From positions 1,732,779 to 1,796,778 of the forward strand of contig VWZL01000166.1 in the NCBI GenBank assembly GCA_013396915.1: 64,000 nt of DNA. Reading direction: 5' to 3'. Source of the DNA: Stercorarius parasiticus. Its lineage: Eukaryota; Chordata; Aves; Charadriiformes; Stercorariidae. Below the pieces are notes generated by a model. It saw nothing but the letters and a program-made list of their open reading frames with translations, ran no database searches and was not told the origin of the DNA. Positions 49,268 through 62,332 of this stretch are shown here, in pieces. The first letter of the stretch is position 1, and each line of letters starts with the position of its first letter. Position numbers and translations under genes: made by a program.

Positions 49268-51361
49268 TTAATTTTTGTATGGAAGGATATTATTGAGCTG
49301 AGCAGCACTAGTCAAAAAAAATGTACCTGATTTATATTTTAGTATTCCAAGACATCCAGATGCTATTTTTTTTAATCTTCATTAATATCTGCAAGCACAT
49401 GAAGAGGTCAGTTTTGCATAACAACTGATATTAAATAAAAGTCACTGAACTAAAACAGCATGACTTCTTACTGGATTGTACTCAGAGACCTCCAAATCAG
49501 AGTCCGTAGTAGTCATAGTCACTGTATACTACCACATAGGAAATCTGTGGCCACTTCAGACACCATTTCCAAGCAAATATAACATATTTAACAGATACAC
49601 TAAGAAATGAAGGGTGGAGGGATTATCTGTAAACCACCCTACCTGGGCTCCCAAAGAACAGCCCTGCTGTTCACACTCCGTGACTTTCAGGCTTTCTTGG
49701 TGGAGTCAGGTATTTGTCCAGCATATTAAACAAATAATTCTATAGCAAACAGTATTTTGAGAAGCAGCAAGTACAACATAAGCATTAGTATTCCAAAGGA
49801 CAAAGCTTATTGATTAAACATACTATCCAATGCAACTAGAATAGCTGTGTCAATCAGATCAAATGCTTTTTTGTTCGGTTTTCTCAATCAAGACTGAAGT
49901 TTTATCCCTCAGCAAAGATACTAATGCTTTGTGTTAGGGAGCTCAGAAGGATTATTTTTTTTTCCTGAAAGATGGATCATTTGTAAATGCAAACTCTTTG
50001 TTTTGCGGTCCACGGTGAAAGGACAAATGTCGGCTCGGTGGAAGGATTAAGGAAGGTTAAGTTCATTCAGAGTATTGTTATAGCAACAAAGCTCAGCATC
50101 AATGAAACATTTAGGCTTTGAATTCCTATTTGGGCTCTTATTATTGATTTCAGTGGATAGTTAGAAGTCTAAACACATGCTGTTGGAGCTAAACGTAGTC
50201 TGCACTGCCTCAGACCTGAGCATGATAAGTATGAAACACTGTCAAATTAACGCGGTAACTTTCCCAGCTGTCTTCAGATGGTTTGTAAGGAGACAGAAGG
50301 AAAAGGTCTTCTGGGCAGATGATCACATCTGCCAGGGGAGGAGGACAGGTCTGAATTGCATCAGTAGGAGATAGGGAGATCAGATGAAATGGCCTAACTT
50401 TGTCCAGGCAGAATCAGGATTAGAAAATGAGTAAGATTTTGTTAGGAGAGTCTGGAAGCCACGAGAGGATGAGGAGATGGAGCAGGGTGGGACTCTGAAG
50501 AGAAAGGCACAGTGCAACAGAGCATGGTAAACATAAGCAGTGTGGTGCACAAGGGTGGAAATGAACTGAAACAGATTCCTAGTGGGGATATGTGTAACGC
50601 TGATGGCCTGCAAGCCGTGGAATGGCAGTGGTGTGGGGCAGATTAATGCAATTTGCATCCTCCCCTGGGGAAGTGAGAGCCTGTGGTGTGGAGGCAAGGT
50701 GGGGGAAGAAGAGGTGATGGTGCTTCTCCCCTTATGGCCAGGCACAGAACCAACAGCCGCTGCCTGCTGTGACTGAGGTTGGGTAACCCAGCTGTAATTT
50801 ATAGATACATATGTAATACACCAAACCACTTTTTGTTTCAGGGTCTTTATTAGGCGGTACAGTAAACTGCAAATGGAAAAAAAGATGCTCTGGCTGAATG
50901 TCTGTGCCTCCCTGTCAGCGCTTGCTTGCCCTCTGCTTTGCTCACCAGTAATTTCTTCTACAGAGCAGTCACTTGATTTAAAAACATGGTTATTCTCTGT
51001 AAGTGTTAAAAGAAAAGGGATGAGGAGAGGAAAGGGATGTTGGCAGAGACTAAGTACTAGAACTGATCATTGTCAGGAGTATGTTGTGTGTCCAGACACT
51101 GTCAGTGAGCTCTCTTAGCACTCTGGAAAAAGTGCCTGGAGAATGCAATTCCAAGCACACTGTGCCATAATGGAAATGCAAAGCCATCCCCTGTGGCCTG
51201 TGAGGATGAGCCCCATGGAATGAAATAGTCTGAAGCACTTAATTTTTGCTTTGTCTTATCTCCCTGTCTGTGCCGTGAACACTCTCTCAACCCTTAGCCA
51301 GAGAATAAAGAGCTCTACCAGGTCATTGGTTACAGTCTGGAATAATGAGACCTCGGTGATC
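49268..51361. other. AT-rich non-coding stretch
   Basis: No supportable gene. The 149-codon minus-strand frame at 50380-50829 overlaps plus-strand frames and has low-complexity Ser/Pro/His composition, so I regard it as chance. Other exons of the gene proposed at 48.4-49.3 kb would be expected somewhere to the right on the minus strand, but I could not identify them. Confidence 0.45.
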
Positions 51362-51448
51362 CAATTCTTCTCATACCAATGTAAATTAGGATTAATTCCA
51401 CTGAAGTCAATGGGACAAATATAAAACCAGTGCAAGCAGAGAATCAGG
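51362..51448. repeat. Ancient amniote repeat fragment
   Basis: TACCAATGTAAATTAGGATT, then TCCACTGAAGTCAATGGGAC, then ACCAGTGCAAGCAGAGAATC reproduces the phrase order of an old interspersed repeat of turtles, crocodilians and birds (accagtgtaaat...actgaagtcaatgg...agtgtaagtgagagcagaatcaggcc). It is diverged but colinear over about 85 bases. I leave the family name open. Confidence 0.6.
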
Positions 51449-54400
51449 TTTTAGATTTCAGCTTTAAGTCAAACAAAAAAGATTAAGTAAGTCACCTAAT
51501 GGGGGTTTTCCTTCTTCATTTAAAGTAGTAACCGTTTCCTGGAGTTTCTTTCCTTCAGTGTGAATTTATCTGTGGCACATTGAGAATTTCTTCACTGCTA
51601 TAGCCTGGATATTTCAATGTGAGAATAAACATCCCATTAAATAAAGATGGAAAAATGCATCAGTTGTCTGGGAACTACAAGAAATGTGTTTATTAACTAA
51701 TGTCCCCCTAGCAATATCAATTTTCTCATACTGTAATGAGATGGGAAGAGGATTAAGCTGTTGCTGGACTGAAAAAAAAATCAACACTAGAAACCACAAG
51801 GGATAAAATGCAACTGATGTCAGAATGACACGAAATCATAATAATACTAATGGGGCATCTGATCTGTAAAACAAACCATTTTCAAGACTGGAAAATATGT
51901 AGGGCTGTTAAAAGAACTGTGCAACGATGCTGTTCACTCAGTCTGTTGTAGCAACCTTAGAGAGCCTCATGGGGTCCATTATGAAAAGGAAGATTATTTA
52001 ACCTTTAATAAACCTTCTTTGAGATGTGCTGTCTCCATCTACACTCACACAAACACAACACTGTTAGTCAGTGATTATTTGCCTTAATGGTACCCCCAGT
52101 GGCATCTCCATCCACCTATTGTCCCATGTTTTACTACTGCTACTCCACCACTACCAGGGTTGCATACAAAACCAAAAGGGGATCAAGCATATCTCCTGGC
52201 TTCCTGAAGATTTAACAGGGACTAAAACAGAGAACAGAAGGTCAGTGGTGGTAAATGAGTAACCTTTCCTCCTCACTTGAGTGATAGTCTGCAAGTGTGC
52301 CCAGTGGGTGACCCTAAGCCCTTCAATAATACAAAGTCTACCTACCAACCAAGGTCACAAAGCAGTCTTGATGGCATCGATACACAGCTTAGATAAAAAT
52401 TTGGGGCAGGCAGATCTGCAAAGCTGGCTAGCCTAGACAGCATGAGGTGTAGCAGAGTCATATAAACTCTGGACAGGGTTGTCCACCATGCACTCGTATG
52501 AGGTAATGAACTGTCAGGCAAGGAAACTTTCAGGGGAGAAGATGAGTCAAGGGAGGCAAATGGGGAATACAGCAGGTTGAATGTAGGTTTTGTCCCTTGG
52601 GCAGGGTTTTCAAGCACTTGTCTCAGAGTTAAGTTTCATAGCGGCAAGCCATTCAAGCACAAAATGCAGCAGTGATATGAGTGCTGGCACCTGGGTAGCT
52701 TTTGCTGTCTAAATGGATCCTGAGAGGCTGTAGACAAGAAAGCTTTAGGTTTGCTGGGATATGAACAGTGAGGTGATTGCTATGCCAAAAGTGAAGAAAG
52801 AAGCCAAATGGATTGTAGATTCAATAGGTAAGACCTCTTCAGTGAAGATACTAGGTGGTGGGTTTTTTCACCCTTAAAAGGAATGCCTCCAACCATCTGC
52901 TATACCTTCTTCGGGAAACTAGAGGACCAAACTTTTGGAGCCAATACTGCAAAAGGGATCATGCAGGCAGGCACTGAAGCATGTAAGACCCTGCATGAGG
53001 AAACTACCTTGATTTTCTTTACATGTGCATACGGCTTATCACATAAATCAAGCTAACTCCTTCAGCTGAGGAGTAACAGTTCACTAACTTGAGATCCATT
53101 GTGGCTGTCCAGTTCACTGTGTAAATCTAAATGTAAGGACTTAGTGAACAGTAAAATCTGTTGAAGTCAGTGATTTATTATTCGCTTGGCCTTAACAAGC
53201 CGCTAATGCTATTCGCTGCAGACAAACCTACCTAAACTCCACTACAGCCTTTATTATCTGAGATGCTCCTTCCCGGCTATTCTGAACCACTGCAGTGTGC
53301 CGTGCATTGTTAAATAACTTTCAAGCAGCTCTATTTTCAACTATGCTGGATTTTTTACCAGCACAACTTGCCTTATGTTAGCACATATTTGCCTGGCCAT
53401 CAGTCAATTTCAAGTCTGATCATTAAAATCTGTATTTGTGCTACCATGCCCCTTTCTTGTAATGCTCCGTCTTCCAGCTAGCCCAGCCTTGAAAAACAAC
53501 ACTTTGAGCACGCTCCAGGGCATCCTTATGGTTTAGGAAAGAACTCTTGGATTTTCTAGGCTTGCTGATACTGAAGAAGAGGCAATGTGCGCCCAACTGT
53601 AGAAATAAAGCTGTTTCTTGAGCACAGCGGCCAGGATGTGGTGGGGGTAAATAACACCGTTGGGATACAGGGATGGAAACAAAACAGTCCTACCAAAAAC
53701 CAAGGAAAGCTAATAATCTCACACGGCACTCTTGAGCAACAACTGCTACACAATGCTGGATGCTATGAGGGGCAGGTATCTCATTAGCGCTTCTCTCTGA
53801 TAGTAAAGACTACATGGCATTCAGATAGAGATATCCCAGGAGCATAAACTGGTGAAACCTTTGAGGTAGAAACCTAAGATGATGCAAACCCCATGGAGAA
53901 GCAGAAACTTTGCTGCAGCCACTCAGAAATGGTACAAACACAAGACGGGTTCCTCCAAAAGAAAAACTGAGAAAAAAAATGTTTCCCTGTTCATTGCCCC
54001 AAGTCTTTCCATCCTCAGTCATCCCATTCCTTTCTCCTTCCTCTCTTCTCAAAATAGCAACTGACTATGCACAACAAAGGAAAAAAAGAGCAGGTTTTAA
54101 GTGTCCCAATACCTTTAAGATGACAGCCATAATGCAGCCATAGCCCAAAAAATAACAAAACCATTCTACAATCAATGCAAAAACCACTCCCAGGTGCATT
54201 TTTTGACAGATAGATTGAATTCTTAGTAACAAACAGCAAAGCACACAAAAGAGCAGAAAATAGGTTTAAAACAATAATGGTTTCCACATTGAAAAATGGA
54301 TCCAAAAGAAAGTCTCTTTGGGCTGCAGCTGTGTTAAAAATCGGCTTGAGAAGGAAGAGCTATGGTCTGATACAGAGTTGTGGGGAATTGCTCCCACACA

Positions 54401-56190
54401 TAGGAGAAATGTTGGTATCCTACAGCTCAGCACAACAATCTTTACACACCCATGCATTATATAGTGGAGTGATGGACAGCTGGATATCAACAAGCCAAAA
54501 AACAATACAGCTTTTGCCAGTGGAGCCAACCAGTCAGCTCACCGTGCACACAGCAGAGCTATACATGGCAGCAAACGGCAATGTCAACATCAATTATTTA
54601 CTAATTGTTATCTATGTATTATTATTAATAGAACTCCCTTTGACATTTGCAGGGATTCTGCCTGCAAAGAGTGATGCATTTCCCAAGGTGAAGTGCTTCT
54701 GGGCTCCATTCAGGATGAATATCCATTACCCTATTGTCATTTTTTAGTGGTGGTGAGAGGTATTTACAGGAACAATAGGACTGACAGGAGAAAATGTCCT
54801 TCTTAAGGAGGCATGAGTCTGCTTTTCACTGTACAAAAAAGAAAAACACGTTTAAGGGCAAGCATAAAAAGACTGAGCCAGCCATTATTCCAGCAGTAGC
54901 TCAGCCTCAAAGGATTTACACTGTATTTACAGCCTAGAAGGAGTCAGGCTGAAGGTGTTTGTTGGTAGATGAGGTTGGTAACATACATCGCCCTTCCTGT
55001 GTCAGCTGTATTCATACCTCGTGAACAAGAGACCCTGGGCCTGTGCTAAGATATGGAGAGCAAGATATCCACTTCTTGCAATCTCCAAAGCTTGGGATAA
55101 GATACTGTTTTTATTTGAGAGTTCACAATATAGATGGTCTTAAGAAGGTAGAAATATCCTCGCTGTCAGTAAATGGTATTACTTTATTACTAAGTAGGTT
55201 CATATGCATTTCAAATGGAATGTGAAATCTCATAGCTAAAAATAAAACAGTGGAATTATTATATTTCTAGTTGAAATAACTGATCACTTGGTCTTGTTGC
55301 ATCCTAATAGGATACCATCAGACCTGTAATTATAACAGCGTAAACTGAGTAGCTCTAATAGCTGTCTTTTCACCCAGCCATTCTTACTGATGGAAATAAA
55401 GACAAACACAGCATGTTACAGTGCTTTTTCAGATCACTAGACCAACCTAATCTAATTTGTGCTGGCAACCTTTAATTTTAACTAGGTCAATTCACTCTGT
55501 GAAACCATAGAGAAAACTATCCTGACAATGCAAAATTATAAAGTATTGGAAACAATACAAGTCTGAAATTGCATGTAGGAGAATAGCAGCGTACGAATGA
55601 AGGTAGCCACAATGGAAAATATTGTGTGAAGCAGCCACAGGGAAGAGAGACTCACTTTAGAAAAAAAATGTCATTTACTCACATTGGGTGAGATCCAGCA
55701 AGCTATTGAAGTCAGCGGGGGATCTTTGTCTTGGTTTCAGCGGGCTTTGGCTTGGAGCCATTGTTTCTCACAGTTCAGAGAATCAATTTGGTCTTTCGAC
55801 TCTTGAGACTGAATTGAACGAGTAATACTTATTTTTGATAATGTGGAAACCCTGCTTGACTAATTCGAGGATGTTTTGAACACCCGTGTGCAGGCCACCT
55901 TTATTGCTGGCGTTGCTGAGCTTTACTGAGTCGGGACCCCAAGAATTCCTCATGTCCACCTGCTCCCCCCGACTCTGAGAAGCACGGCGCGTAGAGGGGT
56001 AAGGTACCGGGCGATGTTGCTTTCAAAGACCTTCTAGAGTTAATACACATTTTTATATTCCTAACATACAGATTTTAATTAAATCAAATGTCAGTGGAAT
56101 CATATTATTTTCTGCTGGTTAGATTTTAATGAAGTTTTAAACTGATCCTTCACTTTAATGAAATAATTATATAACTCAGGGATGTGTGCA
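51449..56190. other. AT-rich non-coding stretch
   Basis: No supportable gene. The 156-codon plus-strand frame at 54277-54747 has no domain I recognise, no splice signals of note and AT-rich third positions, and overlaps minus-strand frames, so I treat it as chance. A small GC-rich patch with several CpGs is at 55915-56015. At 55690-55720 AGATCCAGCAAGCTATTGAAGTCAGCGG again resembles the ancient 'gaagtcaatgg' repeat, weakly. Confidence 0.45.
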
Positions 56191-56191
56191 A

Positions 56192-56464
56192 CTATTCATC
56201 TGAATTAATAATGTGATCGCTTTGTGTGCTGTCATTTTCTGCCAAGGAGGAAGAATATCTAGCAGCTTTCTCAGCCTGCAGATAAATGAAGCAGAATTCT
56301 CCCTGTTTGTGTTTACTGATAGAAGATAGGCACACTCCCTTATAGATCATGTCTTGCCTACAGTGACTATTCTCGTTCACCCTCTCTTTACTCCCAAAAC
56401 TCATGGAGTCTATTTTGTTTCTGGCTGAAGAAGCCAAGTTAGCATTGTCGGGGCAGATGACCAT
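56192..56464 (-). other. Minus-strand 90-codon ORF of unclear status
   Basis: A frame open for 90 codons ends in TAG at 56194-56192. The peptide is hydrophilic with an acidic C-terminus (AENDSTQSDHIINSDE) and no membrane segment. Inside it, a CTTCATTTATCTGCAG segment could act as a 3' splice site that would leave a 28-codon C-terminal exon. No polyadenylation signal in obvious position and no homologue were recognised. It may be chance, an exon, or a small pseudogene fragment. Confidence 0.18.
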
Positions 56465-56469
56465 TGCCT

Positions 56470-57394
56470 GGCTGCTTGAAGCAATGCAAGCAAAGTCCAG
56501 AAAGCTTACTCACTTACAAGGAATGAAGCATTAAAGCCTTCTGTTGCAGGCAGTCAACAAAAATAAGCAAGTTCAAGCAGCTTTGTGAATTAGGAGAGTT
56601 GGTTAGGATAAAAAGCTATTTAAAGGAAGTGGGCACTTAGTGCTGAGATGAAAGAACAGGTCAATAGGAAAGGAGGAGGAGATGGCAGCAGTGTTTGACC
56701 TGGTGGCATTTTTCAAGGGCCTATGTATTGCATTTGGGCTTTCATCCTTCTTTTTCTATAATTATTCCACGTGCAGTGAAGTGATTAGAAAGATGTTTGG
56801 TGCTCTGGTGAGCCTTCATAAGCCATTCCTTTCCTGCAATAGTACTGTCTTTGCAAGGGACACAGATTCTTCAGAGAAATGATGTAGAAACCCCATATGC
56901 ACACCCCAGGGAAAATTCCTCCTTGTCCTGGCAGCCACACACACTCTAACAAGAAAACAAAGTCATCAAAAAAGAGACAGTTTTACAATCTAGGTACACA
57001 TGGAAAACACTGTTGCCTCATTTCACCTGAATGTGGTTAGCCATTCGGTAGGTAGGGTCTCACGGGGATGTTCCTGAAGGATAAGATTTCTACCTGACAC
57101 CGAGCAGATGAATTCTCAATCTAGTCTTGTTAAAGTGCTGTACGCAAAGATTGCTTTCCTGAGCAAAGCAGAAGAAATTGTCTCCTGTAGCGTGCTCGGA
57201 GTCACAACTGATTATCACTCCAGCAACACAAAGAAACACTCTCTGTTCCCTCTCGAGGTCATGCCTTCCTCACATTTCATGCTCCAACACACTCACCTGC
57301 AGCCAGTCATCCTCAGGCCCGAGCAGCTTCTGTTTGGTTTAGTCTGCTTTTAGCCTAATGCCTACATTCTCCCAGCCCCCGCTGTTTTTACTGC
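56470..57394. other. Non-coding stretch
   Basis: No gene or recognised repeat is seen. The plus-strand frames at 56682-56882 and 57108-57353 are short, lack splice context and match nothing I know. Confidence 0.45.
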
Positions 57395-57700
57395 ATAAAG
57401 GGCCTTGTTTGGCCTGAAAGAGAAAGAGTTTGGCCTCTGGACCAAAAGTCTCCCATTATTAACCCCAAAGGAAGCTAATGAAGCTGCAGCTCCCACACTG
57501 CCATCAGCAGCCCCATTGGCACTCCTTACAGGTCTTCACGGAGCATCATCCACCCAAATGAAGGAGCTTTCAAGACAACTCGCTGTCAGGTTTATCATGG
57601 CTTCACACATCAGCCACAAGTCATTTATCTATTTATATGCCATGGCTTATCAATATATATGGGCTATATCCATTAACCTAAAAGGGTTCTCCTGAGTCAT
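57395..57700. promoter_or_regulatory. Candidate conserved enhancer-like element
   Basis: About 300 bases of unique sequence with dense factor-like motifs: TAAAGGGCCTTGTTTGGCC near 57397, CTAATGAAGCTGCAGCTCC near 57474, a near-MEF2 CTATTTATAT at 57629-57638, and TATCCATTAACC near 57667. A plus-strand frame is open across it, but with no coding signature. The texture resembles deeply conserved vertebrate enhancers. Conservation is not shown by this window. Confidence 0.3.
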
Positions 57701-59984
57701 CAAGCCAAGTTTCTTGCTATCTCAAGAATCTCACTCAATTCAACCATAAATTTACCAAAAGACACCTTTCACCTTTCCACTAATCAAATTCTGTTGAAAA
57801 CCAAAGAAAAATCAGTAGTTTAAAAGCCCTGTACAAACTCATTACTCAATGTTTGTCTGTTAGGAAAGTCATCTCAAACCTAAATTAGCTTTCAAATCAA
57901 ATATCCTGCAACTTTTTTTTGCCATTTTGCCAGCCTGCGTTTCAGCCAAGGTGAAGATTAATGGGCCATAGTTCACAGTCCAGCATGTGCCTGCATTAGC
58001 ACTACCCAGTAGCTACAGTAATAGAGCAGTTGCACGTAACCTTGCTCAGACCACTGAGAGGAGATGCCTTTCTAGGGTTCCTCATACACATCCACTACTT
58101 TTGTGGGTTCTTTTGGAGTTCAGTGAAAGAATTCATTATTATCATGACCCCTTCCAACCTGAGTTGCCATCACTGCATTATCAGTTTTCAGTTGCAGGAG
58201 GCTGAACCTGCAGGAGGTTTTCCGTCCCAGGTCTTGTGCTCTTGCATCAAGACTTCTTGCAGTTTAAGTACTTTTTTTTTTTTCCTAAAATCTTCCCCCA
58301 GGGGTTGGAAATGTGGGCAACTTAAAATGGAAATGGTCTCAAGAGGGTTTTTTGCACTCTGGTAAATTCTAGGTTCTCCTTTTTCATAAACCGCCACAAT
58401 GGTTTTGCAATATTGGTAAAGCTCCTGTGATAAGATCTGAGCCCCGTGTGTATTTGCTGTGAGTATCTGGGGAGTTGGCCCAGTTTGTGCAGTTTTGCAT
58501 TTCTTCCTGCTGGTGGAAATTCCCTCTTTACTGACTGTATGCGATAAGCAACTTATACTGTCACAACTCTCACACCTCTGATTTAATTTTCAGAAGAACA
58601 CCTTTACTTTTTTCACAATTTGTAAATATATTTCTTCCTAATCCCAGCTGTAGCATGTGCTAAGATAGGTAGGAAAGATTTTTGGTTCTGCTGTGGGGCT
58701 GTTGGCAATGTCCCCTTAAGGACCATTCTTGTGTTTTTAGAAGCCCCTTCCAAGGGTTGAGCTTGGATCTTAGAGGAAGAATCAAAAACTTTTCTGGGTG
58801 CTGTAAGGAAGAAGAGACCCATGTGAAGTGCCAAAGCATGGGCAAATCTGGAGACAGCAGAGAACTGGAGGAACTTGCAGAAGTTTCCTTAGAGGATGGA
58901 GAAAGGTGGATGAGCAATCAAGCGGGAGGCGGCCATGTTCCAGAAAGCCAAGAGTAGCCCTTGTAAGTTCATTTTGAATGTGCATATTGTACTGTCCCAG
59001 ATGCATATAACCATCAAACCATTGTAGTAGAGAATAATAAGTGCCAAGAATTCTCATTGCCTTTATTTCAACTTCTTATTTGACAATCATTTACTGTCTG
59101 CTTCTCAGTTGTCAGGCATTTATTCTCTCTCCCACATTCGTCCAGCAATGCTATGAAAGGAAGGGCACAACTAGCCTAAGGCATTTTAAAAACTGACTTT
59201 TTCAGTCATTTTCCTTTGGCTAACCAACAAGAAATATGCATATGCATGCAACAGCATCTGGTAAGAGTCCAAAACTGAACTGCATGACACCTGGGTGGAA
59301 AGTGTAGAGGCTTAATAAAGTGCTTTGCGGTTACATATATTTCAAGAAGTACTAACGTCAGTAAAGAAGTCTCTAAAATTAAATCCTATTCTTTCTCTTT
59401 CAGTTCCTAGTGAGCAGAAGAAGTGGTGAGTAGCTACATAGATCATCTAGGCATCTGTCTGCCACACTTCTGACTGAGCAGCATTTTTGTTGGTTCATCA
59501 TGTTTGTACCCTCAGCTTTAGGGAGAGGAGAAAGAGAATTTTAAGGGTTCAGCAACTCCAGAGTCTTCAATATTGACTGTAATGGTATATACTGGTATGC
59601 TCTGTGCCTGGGGTGCATAAAAAGAGCTACTGTGGCCATTTCTGAACAGTTCTCAGTTCACAGCTCTGCATATTTCTGTTGATGCCTCAGTGAGGGAGCT
59701 GCTATGACACATTTCTGTCCTTTACTGGACCATTATGAAGTTTCATTCACTTCAGTTTGTATTTTGGAGTTAGTCTAAAACTGCCTCTCGATGGGGGCTT
59801 TCCCCCTTTTAAAGGCTGCAATATTATTCTTCCTCCCTGTGCCCTACATCTGGTTGCATGAAGACAGGAAATCGTTATGAGGACAAATGGATGTCATTTC
59901 CCAGATGGTGTAAAAACTAGTGGTTTGAAAGTGCTAGAGGGCTTGACCCCTGCCTGATTCCTTTTTTTTTGAGTCACGCCACAA
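57701..59984. other. Non-coding stretch
   Basis: No gene is seen. A T run is at 58270-58281. Overlapping short frames on both strands between 57.9 and 59.1 kb match nothing recognised. TTTAAAGGACT-like and TATA-like motifs occur at ordinary frequency. Confidence 0.45.
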
Positions 59985-60345
59985 GTTAGTCCTTAAGCAC
60001 TTAATGTCATTGTCCGTCACCCCTGGGTGATAATCCATAGCGGAGCAGAGCAAAGGAGAAAGACCGAGGGTCATCTATCCACATAGAAATCATATCTTAA
60101 CAACTTTCTTAAGCACTTGTGTTTAAATTCATGGCAGATTTCAACTATAATTCATCTGAGACACCTCCAAGATGTTTTTGTCTGCTATTGTTGTCAGAGC
60201 AGATGATTAATGAACCTCTGCTTGTTATGTAAAAGTGAATAAGGCATTTGTTTCCTGATTTGTGCAAGGAGGAAGGGAGCTATTGTAACTTGACACAAAC
60301 TGTGTGGTTCTCAAGCGCATTCCTATCTTGCACGTTTTTCACTTT
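59985..60345. promoter_or_regulatory. Candidate conserved non-coding element
   Basis: Unique sequence without repeats or long frames. Motif-dense parts are GTCACCCCTGGGTGATAATC near 60017, the CAACTATAATTCATCTGAG segment near 60141, and GCAGATGATTAATGAACCTC near 60200, which combines an E-box-like and homeodomain-like core. It stands out from lower-complexity neighbours. It is listed as a hypothesis for cross-species comparison. Confidence 0.25.
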
Positions 60346-62303
60346 TAGTAAAGTCCAGATCAACTGTTTGTCTATCAAATGTTCTTGCTCGCTTGCCACA
60401 GGTCTGCAGTTCTGATGCAATTTCCTCCTTTTTAAGTGAACACAAAATCCCCAGTCACTCTTTTCCCTTGCAGATGAATAGGCAGTTCGTTTCTATGTCT
60501 CTTAGTATTATCACACTAATCTATGCATATTAGTAAGAGTCCAAAACTCCTGCACTTTTCACAATTTCAAGGGCCAGTCAGGTTGCTATCAAGTTTGTTA
60601 GCTGCCTCAGCTGAAGCAAAACAGCCTCTCTGTCCCATTTTCCACATTATTTTTGAAGGACTTTTCCCTAAGTGCTTGTGATGCTTATCCCAGGATTATT
60701 TTATATTTCAAACAACACTCCTGACTGTGACTAATTTTGTCACAGTAGTAGTATTTACCTCAATTGCTTCTCTCTTCTTTTTCTGGCTGCCAGCTTCCTG
60801 GTTTAGACCAAATTTAACACTTCTTTCCAACGGCTTAAAGTGCTATGAAACAGATGAGAATCCCTCTCTTCCACCCAGCTTGGCACAGTCCTGCGCTTAC
60901 AGCATTGACTGTGAGGGGGTTCCATACTCCTTGCTTTCATGGGAGTTTCCTCTTCTCTTGCCAGTGCAAGCACTGTGATGAATATCACAGGCTCCTAAAA
61001 CCAGACCTGTCAAGACTCCCACGCTGAGCCCTTACAGCCTGCCTCCAGCTACGTTTGCCTGGTAAACTACGCTGCAATCCCCCTGTCACTCCCTGGTCCA
61101 ATACACCAGGGAGACAGGCCTGATCCTGACCCACTCATCCCTGCGCAGAGGAGAGCCGGCCATGTCGCACTGGAACACGTAATGCTGAAATCACAGTCAA
61201 ACACCCAAAAAGTCCCATCAGAGGACAAGCTCCCCAGCTGTTTCTCCTTGACCATGTGCTTGGCACTGCTGGGCATATGTGCTGCTACTCAATCAAGCCT
61301 TGCAAGAAGTATCCCTTGAACCTGAGCTGACTCCTCATGGATCAGGAAAGAATATGCTGATGATGCTCAAATCCAGCTAAGCATTTATTAATTGGTCCCC
61401 ATATGGTCTATATATATATGGATATATAAAGAGTGCAGGGCTCCTCACATCCTCTTTTGTGCTGGGTGGGTTACTTCTCTCTCTTCTAGCAATACTCTGA
61501 AGCTGTTCAGCATCACAAGGGTGTAACCGATCTATCCTACCTTTGACGTTCAGCCTGAACAGACATGAATAAGCAAACATTTTCAAAGAATGAAAAGGAA
61601 GTGACTTTGATTTTCTAATCAAGCATCGATTGCCTAATGTCACTAACAGTGAGCATAAGTGTGTTTTTTCAAACTTAAAGCGTTCCTTCCTTTTCGAGCA
61701 GGCAGTCAACAGCTGAAAAAACAAGGAATGAGAAGTTTATATCAGGAACAATATAAAAGACTGTATCATGCATATTCTGCTAAAAACTCAAATTATTTTT
61801 TTCCCCCTATAAGTGGGAATTCTACTTGAAAAAGGATTTCAGATTTTGTGCCTCTATGAATTAGAACTGCCTTTCTTACCCACACATCCCTTTCCACGCA
61901 GGGTTAAATAACTAACAACATAATTTGTCTTTTCTTTGATCAAAGTTTAATCAAACAGTAACCATGGGGATGCAAAGATGTACAGGCAGAAAAATCAAAC
62001 ACCATGCATAATACCTCTTAATAGAGGTTCAGCAACCATAAAAATAAATAGACTGTCACTGTTTCTAGGTTCCTTGATCCAAACAGATGAAAACATGAGA
62101 TTTTATCTGCATTGTTAATGTCAAAAGATCGCAACTAGAAGAATACCTGGACACGTGATGTTCTATAGAAATTATTATCTTTGACTAATAGCTGTGTTTT
62201 CCTGGAGGAGAGAAAGGCACTTCCCATTTTTTATTTCATCCCCCAGGTCTGTCAAAAATAAATACAATCCTGTATTAAGGACAGAGGTTTAAGTTACACA
62301 CAG
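60346..62303. other. Non-coding stretch with a short TA repeat
   Basis: No gene is seen. A (TA)n run lies at 61408-61419. A 115-codon minus-strand frame at 61377-61724 spans this AT-rich sequence, has no recognisable domain and is treated as chance. Confidence 0.5.
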
Positions 62304-62332
62304 AGGGCCAAATCCTGCAGTCCTTATTCAAA
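62304..62332. repeat. Ancient amniote repeat fragment
   Basis: GGGCCAAATCCTGCAGTCC followed by TTATTCA matches the start of the reverse-oriented ancient repeat ('ggccaaatcctgcagtccttactca...') whose other end carries the 'cattgacttcaatggg' motif. Only about 30 bases are clear; the rest has decayed. Same family as the fragments at 33.46 and 51.36 kb, as far as I can judge. Confidence 0.5.

Noticed and set aside
50380..50829. 149-codon minus-strand ORF
   Set aside because: Ser/Pro/His/Thr-rich translation of ordinary sequence with an overlapping plus-strand frame and no homologue recognised.
54277..54747. 156-codon plus-strand ORF
   Set aside because: AT-rich third positions, no domain, no splice signals in useful places, and minus-strand frames overlap it. 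One or two ORFs of this size are expected by chance in 64 kb.
55690..55725. Fourth copy of the ancient 'gaagtcaatggg' repeat
   Set aside because: Only about 20 bases (GCTATTGAAGTCAGCGGGGG) are suggestive, too few to support a feature.
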